Positions 47,700 through 58,094 of a DNA stretch of 64,000 nucleotides are shown here, piece after piece. The translations under genes and the position numbers were made by a program. The stretch comes from Hygrophila difformis (Eukaryota; Streptophyta; Magnoliopsida; Lamiales; Acanthaceae), in contig JAOANR010000001.1 of assembly GCA_030278955.1 (NCBI GenBank), forward strand, positions 19,633,468 through 19,697,467, given 5' to 3'. Within the stretch, counting starts at the first letter, position 1, and every line of letters starts with the position of its first letter. Below the pieces are notes generated by a model. It searched no databases, had not been told where the DNA came from, and saw only the letters and a list, made by a program, of their open reading frames with translations.

Positions 47700-48447
47700 G
47701 AAATACGTTAATACTACTAAAATGTTTTCATCGCCGTTATTAATGTTATTTTGTAATGTTTACCTGTAGGTGTTGCCGAGATACAACAATTGGACATGCG
47801 CTGCATTGGTAATGACAACATTCGGAAGCACCCTCACTACATCACGATAAATGTTTTGATGGTTGCATACCACCAATCTCCCCCGCCAGAAAGCAAGATT
47901 GTGGCCTGTCCCAGAATGGGTGAAGGCGGACATGTGGAATATTGTCCATGCATGAAGCACAATGCTTCAAGCACAGGGCTTGAAGCATCGCTGTCAGTAA
48001 TTTTTCATTAGCGGTGTTCGAGTCGTAATATTAACTTCATATATCCTACACACTGTTTGCTCACTGATTGTCATTGTCATACCACAGGCTATACTGTACA
48101 GTGCACACTGCTTCATTGCGGGGGAATGCAATATTGGCCTGGGCGGCATTGGTAATCAACACGTTTCAAACCTCGAGCGCAACATTTGGTCTGGGCGGCA
48201 TTGGTAATGACCGTTCAGAAAATTATCGCAGAGGATGGGTAAACAAGCGGGCAGGTTCATCACATAGCCCGCCTGACAGATAACATTCGGGCAACTCGGG
48301 AACTGAAGGAGGGAATATTGCCCAATACTACCCCTAAAAAAGGAGTCGCTCAGCTTAGAGGGGCAAGCATTAGTGGGAGATGTTACCCCTGAAAAAGAGA
48401 GGCTGAGAGAGGTTGAACAGAGGAGAAGAGATGCAAGGCTTAAAAGA
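47700..48447. repeat. Repeat module with G-L-G-G-I-G boxes (left group)
   Basis: Begins with the phrase ttattttgtaatgtttacctgtag (47748), which recurs at 52852 and 53887. It contains a degenerate box at about 47797 (DMRCIGND) and two boxes GLGGIGN at 48136-48156 and 48188-48208. It ends with a ggggcaagcatt(a/g)gtggga phrase near 48360 that also recurs in the right group. No long ORF; nothing seen at 47407-47700 except AT-rich sequence. Confidence 0.65.
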
Positions 48448-48528
48448 GTAATTAATACACTTACTATTACTATTAACAATATTTCTATTATTATAAATAT
48501 ATACTTAATAAAACTGCAATTACTAACT
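48447..48528 (+). repeat. 82-bp direct repeat, left copy
   Basis: Identical to 52443-52524 except for one T/C difference. The pair brackets a 3.9-kb block made of the two inverted repeats. Confidence 0.95.
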
Positions 48529-48660
48529 GTACGGAAATATCTTCAGTCATTTAAGGCCCACCGCATTGGCGCGTTGCAACGATCGGCCGGCGAGTCAGAT
48601 GAGGTTGCGGTGCGGGGTGAAATGCTATGGCGTTCGGACGATGGGACAAGAATAAGGATG

Positions 48661-49470
48661 GTCTCCACTGATGGACAATTAGTCCTGGGCCATTCGAAAC
48701 ATCTTCAGCATTGTTATGACGCGAAAGCTCATACTCTGCCAACCTCAGGTATGAACTCTGACCATGCTCTTCGACGAGGTTTTGGGTAACTGCTGAGCCC
48801 GTACGCTACTTGGCAAGTTTTCTCGCGTCGGCGTCCGTATGGAGGAATATTGCAGTCGGTCGTCCTTAGCCCACTTTTCCATTAATCTGCATGGCCCGGA
48901 AGTTCTAGGTTGCCTCATATGTTTTGATGAAATCTAGACAAACCAGCAACGTAGATAGCACCATTAAGTTCGGTTGCATATGGTGCAGTCGGCTGAGAGA
49001 GGTTGAACATAGGCAGAAAAAATACCAAAGGGTCGACATGATCTCAAGCTTGTAGCAGTCGGCCTGTATAGTTGGACAACATGCTTGAGAACATGTCGAC
49101 CCCTTGGTATTTTTTCTCCCTATATTCAACCTCTCTCAGACGACTGCACCATATGCAACCGAACTTAATGGTGCTATCTACGTTGCTGGTTTGTCTAGAT
49201 TTCATCAAAACATATGGGGCAACCTAGAACTTCCGGGCCATGCAGATTAATGGAAAAAGTGGGCTAAGGACGACCGGCTACAATATTCCTCCATACGGAC
49301 GCCGACGCGAGAAAACTTGCCAAGTAGCGTACGGGCTCAGCAGTTACCCAAAACCTCGTCGAAGAGCATGGTCGCATGCATACCTGAGGTTGGCAGAGTT
49401 TGAGCTTTCGCGTCATAACAATGCTGAAGAAATTTTGGATCGTCCAGGAGTAATTGCACATCAGTGGAGA
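48661..49470. repeat. Inverted repeat with ~390-bp arms
   Basis: 48661-49050 recurs in reverse complement at 49083-49470 around a 32-nt loop. Landmarks: acgcgaaagctc / gagctttcgcgt, gtccgtatggagg / cctccatacggac, ttcggttgcatatggtgcag / ctgcaccatatgcaaccgaa. Mismatches and small indels are scattered, so it is not brand new. Confidence 0.9.
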
Positions 49471-49624
49471 AAACTTGCCAAGTAGCGTGCGGGCTCAGCA
49501 GTTACCCAAAACCTCGTCGAAGAGCATGGTCGCATGCATACCTGAGGTTGGCAGAGTTTGAGCTTTCGCGTCATAACAATGCTGAAGAAATTTTGGATCG
49601 TCCAGGAGTAATTGCACATCAGTG
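49309..49624 (+). repeat. 158-bp tandem duplication
   Basis: 49309-49466 is repeated at 49467-49624 almost exactly (one a/g change early in the unit). It is superimposed on the right arm of the preceding inverted repeat. Confidence 0.92.
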
Positions 49625-49838
49625 GACGTCCCGATTCTCCATGCCCCTTAGTCGGAACGCCGAAGAACGTCGTCCCACACCGCATCCTCATTTTCCTCGG
49701 TATCCGATTGGTAGCGGATTGCCCGAAGGCATCAAACTTTAAGAAATGTTTCCCATGTTCGCAGGGAAGGATAATTTTGGGGGCGCACATGTTCAAACTA
49801 AAACACGCCCGGCCACAATATCCTGCCGAGAGCCCCAG

Positions 49839-52430
49839 GAATACTGATCATTATGCGTGCCTGACATGTTTACACCATAGCAGCCACCCAAGATTGGCAA
49901 ATGGCTGGGACGGGGCAGAACATGGAAAGCCTGGAAATTAAAATATATTCTCCTTGGCTGACAGTTCCATACTAATGAGGTTATGGAATTAGAAATTATG
50001 TTCCGATTTATCTGAACTCTTTTCCCTAAGTGAGAGGCGTGCTGGCTGGCGCTATAATTGCAGGCCGACAGTTTGATAATACCCTTTAAGGGGGGCACAT
50101 GCTGATGCAATGGTTAAACGGGTCTACCCGCGCCTGGGGTATGGGTAATAATGCAGAGGGCGGCCCAAAAGGTTTTAGGGACGCGTCATAATCTGTTGGA
50201 AATTTCTACCAAAAAAGGTAGAAATTTCTACCAAAAATGCAGAGGGCGGCCCAAAAGGTTTTAGGGACGCGTCATGGCGGACATTTCTACCACTACAGTG
50301 ATAGTGCACGTGTGGGTGGATATATTTTATAATTATAATAAACATTAAAATTATTTTCTAATTTTATAAAAAAATTAATAAACACTATTGATGCTTGAAT
50401 ATAAAATTATTAAATTTATTAAAAATTATCTGGGATGTATCCTAGGCCCTTTAAACCCTTTGCCAGTGCATGCTCCAAACCTTTATTTTGAACCCTCGTG
50501 CCTTAAACCCTTTGAACCGTAATGCTCAAACTCTGTGTCCCATGAGTACAACTCCACCATTTGAATCGTGTCCTTCTCTGCCCCCAGTTAGAAGTTGGAA
50601 ACCTGGGCGGAGTTCTCCTTGGCTGACAGTTCCATGCTAATGAGGTTATGGAATTAGAATTTATATTCCGATATATCTGAACTCTTCTTCCCAAGTGAGA
50701 GGCGTGCTGGCTGGGGCTATATTTTGTATGGTGCAGGGACGGAGCCTTACATGTTAGTGTATGAGTCGAATACATGATGGGGCAGTGCCAACTATGCCAA
50801 TCAGCATGAACCATCTAAAAGTTCTGCAAGAAAAGATACCTTAAACGAAAGGATGGCTTTTCCAAAAGCGATGTTGTGCCAAACCAGATGCAGGTGGAAC
50901 TTTATGAAGGTAACTACGACGCTGAGTTGATATTGCGATCAATCCGCTGCAATCCTCTTCCTCTGCCACATCCTATTGTCCACTGAAAGGCGTCATGAAA
51001 CAGCACCACTATGCAGGTAATTTACTGTTGTCGATGGTGCTGCTCAATTGCATCCACTCCCTTCATGCGCCATCATTGCACCCACTCACAATCGAATAGA
51101 AGACTTCAGTTTACCATAAGTCAAACCTTGAAGGGGGACTTGGGATGGGCACGAATTTATGCCATCGTTACTGGACTGAAGCATGGAAGATAGGGATGAT
51201 TCGGTTATGAACCAAGTCCCCCTTCAAGGTTTGACTTATGGTAAACTGAAGTCTTCTATTCGATTGTGAGTGGGTGCAATGATGGCGCATGAAGGGAGTG
51301 GATGCAATTGAGCAGCACCATCGACAACAGTAAATTACCTGCATAGTGGTGTTGTTTCATGACGCCTTTCAGTGGACAATAGGATGTGGCAGAGGAAGAG
51401 GATTGCAGCGGATTGATCGCAATATCAACTCAGCGTCGTAGTTACCTTCATAAAGTTCCACCTGCATCTGGTTTGGCACAACATCGCTTTAGGAAAAGCC
51501 ATCCTTTCGTTTAAGGTATCTTTTCTTGCAGAACTTTTAGATGGTTCATGATGATTGGCATAGTTGGCACTGCCCCATCATGTATTCGACTCGGTCACTA
51601 ACGTGTAAGGCTCCGTCCCTGCCCCATACAAAATATAGCCCCAGCCAGCACGCCTCTCACTTGGGAAGAAGAGTTCAGATAAATCGGAATATAAATTCTA
51701 ATTCCATAACCTCATTAGCATGGAACTGTCAGCCAAGGAGAACTCCGCCCAGGTTTCCAACTTCTAACTGGGGGCAGAGAAGGACACGATTCAAATGGTG
51801 GAGTTGTACTCATGGGACACAGAGTTTGAGCATTTACGGTTCAAAGGGTTTAAGGCACGAGGGTTCAAAATAAAGGTTTGGGGCATGCACTATCAAAGGG
51901 TTTAAAGGGCCTAGGATACATCCCAGATAATTTTTAATAAATTTAATAATTTTATACTTAAGCATCAATAGTGTTTATTAATTTTTTTATAAAATTAGAA
52001 AATAATTTTAATGTTTATTATAATTATAAAATATATCCACCCACACGTGCACTATCATTGTAGTGGTAGAAATGTCCGCCATGACGCGTCCCTAAAACCT
52101 TTCGGGCCGCCCTCTGCATTATTACACATACCCCAGGCGCGGGGTAAACCCGTCTAACCATTGCATCAGCATGAACCCTACTTAAAAGGTATTATCAAAC
52201 TGTCGGCCTGCAATTATAGCGCCAGCCAGCACGCCTCTCACTTGAGAAGAAGAGTTCAGATAAATCGGAATATAATTTCTAATTCCATAACCTCATTAGT
52301 ATGGAACTGTCAGCCAAGGAGAATATATTTTAATTTCCAACTTCCATGTTCTGCCCCGTCCCAGCCATTTGCCAATCTTGGGTGGCTGCTATGGTGTAAA
52401 CATGTCAGGCACGCATAATGATCGGTATTC
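49839..52430. repeat. Giant palindrome, arms 1305 and 1219 bp, 68-nt loop
   Basis: 49839-51143 is the reverse complement of 51212-52430 with very few differences. The length gap is mainly an insert of about 87 bp at 50187-50275 in the left arm, made of a 12-bp hairpin (gaaatttctacc/ggtagaaatttc) and a second copy of the gcagagggcggcccaaaagg run. Each arm also holds two copies of a ~105-bp phrase starting tctccttggctgacagttcc (49951 and 50611 in the left arm). Short ORFs are mirror images and look non-coding. Confidence 0.93.
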
Positions 52431-52442
52431 TATTAATACAAC

Positions 52443-52524
52443 AGTAATTAATACACTTACTATTACTATTAACAATATTTCTATTATTATAAATATATAC
52501 TTAATAAAACTGCAATCACTAACT
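52443..52524 (+). repeat. 82-bp direct repeat, right copy
   Basis: Starts 12 bp after the right arm of the large palindrome ends; see 48447-48528. Confidence 0.95.
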
Positions 52525-52706
52525 ATGGTGTTGTAAAATTAAATTTTCCCCCTGTAGGGTTACAACAATAATTATACTGGCGAGGAATGAGAGGACTCGG
52601 CAATTATCATATACCTGCTCCACCACACCGACGACCAAGTTTTCAATCTCAGCGGCATTTGGCATCGCCCAATTCACAAAGATTGTTAAGAATGTGACGC
52701 TGTAGG

Positions 52707-52776
<70 letters not shown>

Positions 52777-54682
52777 GGTATTAATTTTATTATTACTATT
52801 CATACTATTAGTGTTAATTTACTAAAATATTGAGTGATCGTCGTTTTTAATATTATTTTGTAATGTTTACCTGTAGATATTGCTCAAATTCAACATTTGG
52901 TCGTGGACGACATTCGTAGTGACAACATTGGCCTTGGCGGCATTGGTAACGACGACAGTTCGAACCACCTCCCCTATCACAACGGTCGAAATGGCAGCGG
53001 GTGCACCAGGATAGGGCAAAAAGCCTCTGTTTTAAAGATTCGGAGGGGCAAGCCTTGGTGGGAGGTCTGCACTTTAAAAAATATTCGTTCACAGTTTTTA
53101 CTATTATTGACACCACTATTGGCTTATATATTATGTATGTTCAACTACAGATTACTGTTGCAAGTTCTTTAGATCCATTTCAGTTGGTATGGGAGGTATT
53201 GGAAAATACAATCGGAGTGAGATGGAGGAAAAATTAAAGTCGGCATTTTCCCCGTGGAGGGTCAAGAATGACCACACTCGGAGGGGCAAGCTTTACCGTG
53301 GTGTCCATCTAGAAATAAGTATGTCCTTTGGATACAGAAAATTAGCGCGCGTCTTCTTAATTATTATTATTATTATATTATTTGGCCTCTTACTAATATC
53401 ATATTGTGCACAATGTTTGTTATGATAACTGTAGGTCGTTGTTGAAAGTCGGGAAATTCATTTCGGAGATTGGGGAAATTTTGCCACTTGGGTCACCAAC
53501 ATTTGGCAGTTCCACTTCAAGGGAATGGGAGGTATAGGTAAGAGCGCCACATTCGGAATCACAAGCGCCGCAGCAGGGTGAATGCTGCGGTCGTCACATT
53601 CCGAATATTACTCCTTTCGGAACGTTGAGAATGGCCTATGAATACAAAGAGCTGCCGAAGATAGTGGATGGGGAGGCGGCAAGTTGAAAATTGGGCATAC
53701 ACGACGTTCCAAAGGAAATTGGGCGGTTCAGTGGGCAATGCGAGATGCCATGGGAAAAGGCTAGCAACGGATTGACACATTATAAACTCAGGCGGCCAGA
53801 GTGGTATTAGTCATATTAATTTCATTATTACTATTCATATTACTAGCAATAACTTTACAAAAATGTATTAATCGCCGTTATTAATATTATTTTGTAATGT
53901 TTACTTGTAGGTATTACCCAAATACAACATTTGGACATGGTCGCCACGTTTGTAACAACAACATTGGCCTGGGCGGCATTGGTAATGACGACGGTTCGAA
54001 CCACCTCCCATTGCATAGGGGTCAAAATGGAAGCGGGTGCACTAGGACCGTAGAACATTCAGAGGGGCAAGCCTTGGTGGGTGGTATTACCCCTCAATTT
54101 AACCGTTGGGGATAGGGAGATGGAGGACATATGGGCACCTGAATCTTGGGCAACCCTATTTAAAGACCCTATGTCCATGCATCTGCTATGTAATTCCAAA
54201 TCTCTTTCAATTTGAGAAGACTCCTCCAATTCAGGGTTTTGGTGTTCAACTTCAGTGGCTGGAGATACAACATTTGGACGCATTTGGAATGGGCGGCATT
54301 GGTAATGACCCTAATTGGAAGCACAATCACTACATCAGGATGAATGTAGTGATCGTGACATTCTAAATATTACTCCTTTCGTGTAGCATGAGTATAGCCT
54401 ATCCCACAACGGTCGTGTTGCGACAGGTTAAACACTGGGCATGCATCAAGCTCAAATCTTACATCACAGAGCTTGAAGATTCGGCTTTCCGAGAGGATAA
54501 AATTATGCAGTCCCCATCATAGCCACCAACACCGTAGATAGCACTATTAATTTTGGTTGCATATGGTGCAGAAGGCTGCAGAGAGTAATCAACGAAGGGA
54601 GTTAAATTGAGCTACTAGGATGAATTCCCAACAATGATTCACTAGAGGTAATTTTACAGTTTTTCACATAACAAATCTGTAC

Positions 54683-54728
<46 letters not shown>

Positions 54729-55600
54729 GTTATTATTATCATCATCATCATTATTATTCAGACTATTGGCTTATATATTGTGGATGTTTAACTGCAGATT
54801 AGTGTTCCAAGTTGGCAGTGAAAATTTCTATTTGTATGGAAGGATTTGGAAAATACAACATTTGGCATGGGCGGCATTGGTAAGGACCGTCATTGGAAGC
54901 ACAATAACTGCATCATGAAGAATGTGATGACTGTGACATTCCAAATATTACTCCTCTCGGGACATTCAGTATGGCCTTGCAGATTCAAAGAGCCGGAGGG
55001 GATGGTGGATGGGGTGGCGGCAAGTTGAAATTTGGGCATACACGACGCCTTTCAGTGGACAATTATTAATGATAATATAATCCTTTCATAATTACAATTA
55101 TTTTATCTTTGTTACAATATTATTAGAGAAAATTATTAATCAAAAATATTTATTATTATAACAAAAGAGAAAGTAATAAATATAGTCAAAATAATTTTTG
55201 CTATTATTAAATTAATAATAATAATGTATAATTTTAATATTTTTATTAATAATTATATTTTTAGGAGTATTAAAACTATAAATACATTATAATAATTATT
55301 CTACAAACAATAGTAAAAGAATATTAATAATAATGATAATAATAATAATAATAATATTAATAATAACAATGTAATATTAATAATACATAAAACTTATTAT
55401 TATTATTTTGTTATAATTGATTTTATAATATTTGTAGACGGAAAAGTGAAATAATTATATTTCCATAATACTTCTTTTAATTATAATACAATAAATATTG
55501 TAATTATAAGAATATTAATTAAAATAATAATAATAAATATGATTGGATTAAATTGATTTTATAATAAAAATTAATGAGTAATAATAACTGCATCATGGTG
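52525..55600. repeat. Repeat modules with G-(M/L)-G-G-I-G-(K/N) boxes (right group)
   Basis: Successive modules share three ordered phrases: ttattttgtaatgtttac(c/t)tgtag; a box translating to G-(M/L)-G-G-I-G-(K/N); and gaggggcaagc(c/t)tt. Boxes: 52930-52950 GLGGIGN, 53186-53206 GMGGIGK, 53522-53542 GMGGIGK, 53966-53986 GLGGIGN, 54286-54306 GMGGIGN, 54864-54884 GMGGIGK, plus a diverged one near 54835. Some modules stay similar at protein level beyond the box (NDD(S/G)SNHLP, NGSGCTR in both 52951 and 53987). (ATT)n tracts lie at 52710-52777 and 54681-54760; 55080-55570 is AT-rich with nothing recognised. Confidence 0.75.
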
Positions 55601-55644
55601 CGTGGTCTGTGGGTCGTCGTGGTCACCTGACTAAAGACGAACCC

Positions 55645-55876
55645 ACATTGCCACGTCGCGCCATGGGTCGTCATCAACGGAACCGGTTCGTCTCCGGTCC
55701 ACGTCTTGAACCACGAACCAGGCTTCCTTAATTACGTTTACTAATTAATCCCATGGTTCGTGGTTATTCTACCGGTTCGTATACGAACCACACCACGAAC
55801 CAGGGGTTTTAATGCCTTTTCGGGTACAAAAGTTGAGGAATTTTGGCGGCTGGCATAAAAGATTATTGTCAGTACC
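55645..55876 (-). repeat. Right terminal inverted repeat of the MULE
   Basis: Reverse complement of the left end with scattered changes. It carries the same palindrome GGTTCGTATACGAACC at 55774-55789. Confidence 0.85.
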
Positions 55877-55886
55877 TGCCATGGCA

Positions 55887-56020
55887 CTGCGTGTGCGGAC
55901 TCAATAGAAAATACGTCATATACTTTCTTGTTCTAATCATGAAGCCCAAACTCCTTTTTGGTAAACAATCATCACCCACTTTTGTTTAATGGTTTTTTTC
56001 ACAAATACTATTATACTAGT
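55887..56020. other. Short intergenic spacer, nothing seen
   Basis: Sequence between the MULE target duplication and the next element; no coding sequence or motif recognised. Confidence 0.4.
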
Positions 56021-56024
56021 TAGA

Positions 56025-56577
56025 TCTATTGTTTTAAATATCCCCGAAATATCCGAAATTTCGACCGAAATTTCGCGTTTCGGGACAACCCGAAGCGAAA
56101 TTTCACCTACAATATTTTTTTGCAAAATATCCATCGAAATTTCGTCCGAAAACCGAAATTTCCCGAAATTTATTATTTTTTTTTAAAATTATTTCTTTTC
56201 TAAATTCTAAAAATATATTTTTTAAAAAAAATTAAAAACTAAAAATTATGTTTTGACTCATATTGATTATGTCATTCAATTAACTTGTTTTCATCGATTT
56301 TAAATCTCTTATCAATCAATATGTTGCACGATATCAACAATATTATTAACATAGTATATCATTGATTGAGTATTGTTAGCATATTATTAATTTATATAGT
56401 AACATAGATGAGGAAATTTGAAATATCTTCATTTTCATCATCTTAGAAACTCGATGTGGTTTTCTCAAAAAAATTGCAAATATCTCTGAAATTTCCCCCG
56501 AAATTTCAAATATCTTCGAAATTTCTCTAAAATTATATGTCCGATATAGACACCGAAACTGATATTTAAAACCTTGG
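56025..56577. mobile_element. Probable non-autonomous DNA transposon with CGAAATTTCG-rich ends
   Basis: Left end tgttttaaatatccccgaaa mirrors the right end (ggttttaaatatcagtttcgg in reverse). Subterminal sequence repeats gaaatttcg in both orientations; the core is AT-rich. No clean flank duplication seen; class uncertain. Confidence 0.55.
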
Positions 56578-56654
56578 TTTGATCTTAGATCAATTCAAGA
56601 AAAAAAAATGAAAAAGGTATAGTACAAAATATTTAGGTGAATACCAGGGTACCT

Positions 56655-56780
56655 CCAAGCCTCATCGGGCATAAAACTAATTCTAGAGGATCTGGTGGGC
56701 GTTTAAGAGTTGTCTCTCCCAAATCAGAATTCTGCATACACAAAGGCTCGAACTCGAACCCTTTGCTGAAGCTACTATAT
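56655..56780 (-). repeat. Possible SINE fragment
   Basis: On the minus strand ggttcgagttcgagcc near 56745-56760 resembles a pol III B box, preceded by tagcttcagc. No tail or target duplication was found. Confidence 0.25.
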
Positions 56781-57029
56781 AAAAAAAATATTTGATTTAG
56801 GTTTTGAATTCGTGATTTATCATAAATTCTATAAAATGAAAAGCTACTGGTAGTAGTTCCTTTTAATCTTTGGAAGCTCTTACAGTCTGCTATCTGTTAT
56901 CGGATCTGCTCGCTCCCAAACATATTTATAATTTAATTATCTTTAACCTTTTCAGAATTTATAAAAATAAAGGTTCAAACTTCTACCAAAAGTTTTATAT
57001 ACCGAACAATTTTAATTTGTAGCTCCAAC

Positions 57030-57710
57030 TAGGGGTGAAAGTGGGGCGGATGATATCCGCCTGATCCGATGCCGTATTCGATTATATTCGAATTCGAATT
57101 CGAATTTTTATATCCGACGGATACGGGATAGGATATGGGATTGTAAATATCAGCCCGTATCCGAAAAATCCGAATATAATGCGGATATTATCCATATTTT
57201 CTATCCGAATATCCGAAAATTTATATGTATTTATATATGTATAATATAATATATTATATTAACTAGAAAATAAATAAGTAATACTATATGTATAAATATA
57301 ATCAAAAGCTTGAAAGTCATATGTAATTTATTAAATCAAATCATATCAATCAACTCGACTACATCATTAGGTTCTTTGCATCAAAACTGTAGTATATAAC
57401 ATCTTGTAGTGATGTTATTTAGATGTTTTGAACGAAATAACTAATGATCTTGAAAAATTTAAAAATTTAGTTTAGCTTACATAGTAAGATATTCCGATTT
57501 CACTTAAAAATTATAAAAAAAAATTAAATTTTAGTAATTATAAGATTATCCTAGTTAAAATCCAAATCCGTCTCGTATCCGTTTCCCGAAATATTCGAAT
57601 TCGTATTTGTATCCGACCTATTCGTATCCGATTCCATATTCGATAAAAAAATATGAGATAGGATGCGGGATGAGTACTATCCGCCCGTATCCGTCCCGTT
57701 TTCACCCCTA
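57030..57710. mobile_element. Non-autonomous hAT element, copy 2 (681 bp)
   Basis: Perfect 8-bp duplication gctccaac (57022-57029, 57711-57718). Ends TAGGGGTGAAAGTGGG and, in reverse, TAGGGGTGAAAACGGG. Aligns along its whole length with 38625-39294, about nine positions in ten identical by eye. Confidence 0.94.
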
Positions 57711-58094
57711 GCTCCAACTAATTTTTCCAAAAGGTACATCATAAAACAACATGTGCACCACATAATAATTGTACACGTAATTATTACTATTCATTACTTC
57801 TAGATGTACTAACAAAGTATTGTAGGGAAGTGGTAAAGATAATAATTAATTAATCATTTCATTTAGAATTAATTGATTTTTGTTTTGGATGTTTTAATAT
57901 AATCGTTATATTTTACATTAGGCAAATGAAGGGGTGACAATGTGAAAGAGCGAGTGAAGTGTGAGGGAAAAGTACAACGAAATTATTTTTTTTATTAAAA
58001 AATTTGCAAAAGAAAACTGATCAATTTTTTTTTTTTTGGTTACACAGCCTAAGAAGGCGAGCAAAGGAAAATAAAAGAAAAGTAAAACAAGGGA

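Larger units (their letters stand above)
40409..55876. mobile_element. 15.5-kb two-gene Mutator-like element (KI-MULE type)
   Basis: The first ~165 bp read nearly the same, in reverse complement, as the last ~165 bp (shared blocks: CTGACAATA, GCCAAAATTCCTCAACTTTT, TACCCGAAAAGGCAT, GGTTCGTATACGAACC, ATGGGATTAATTA), with weaker similarity beyond. The flanks are TGCCATGGCA on both sides (40399-40408, 55877-55886), a 10-bp duplication of normal MULE size. Inside are an intact-looking MURA transposase (+, 41680-44444), a convergent Ulp1-like peptidase (-, 44596 to at least 45655), then 8 kb of non-coding repeat structure. Transposase plus C48 peptidase defines KI-type MULEs. The intact transposase makes this a candidate autonomous element. 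Confidence 0.88.

Noticed and set aside
49793..52418. Paired ORFs of about 85-110 codons in the palindrome (SQHASHLG-type)
   Set aside because: They are mirror or duplicate readings of repeated DNA, lack a family and are interrupted; no sign of selection.
52519..52803. Asparagine-rich protein on the minus strand
   Set aside because: It is the translation of an (ATT)n microsatellite.
48136..54884. A functional NLR resistance gene
   Set aside because: Only the P-loop-like heptapeptide recurs. No kinase-2, GLPL, MHD or leucine-rich repeats and no long open frame were found.
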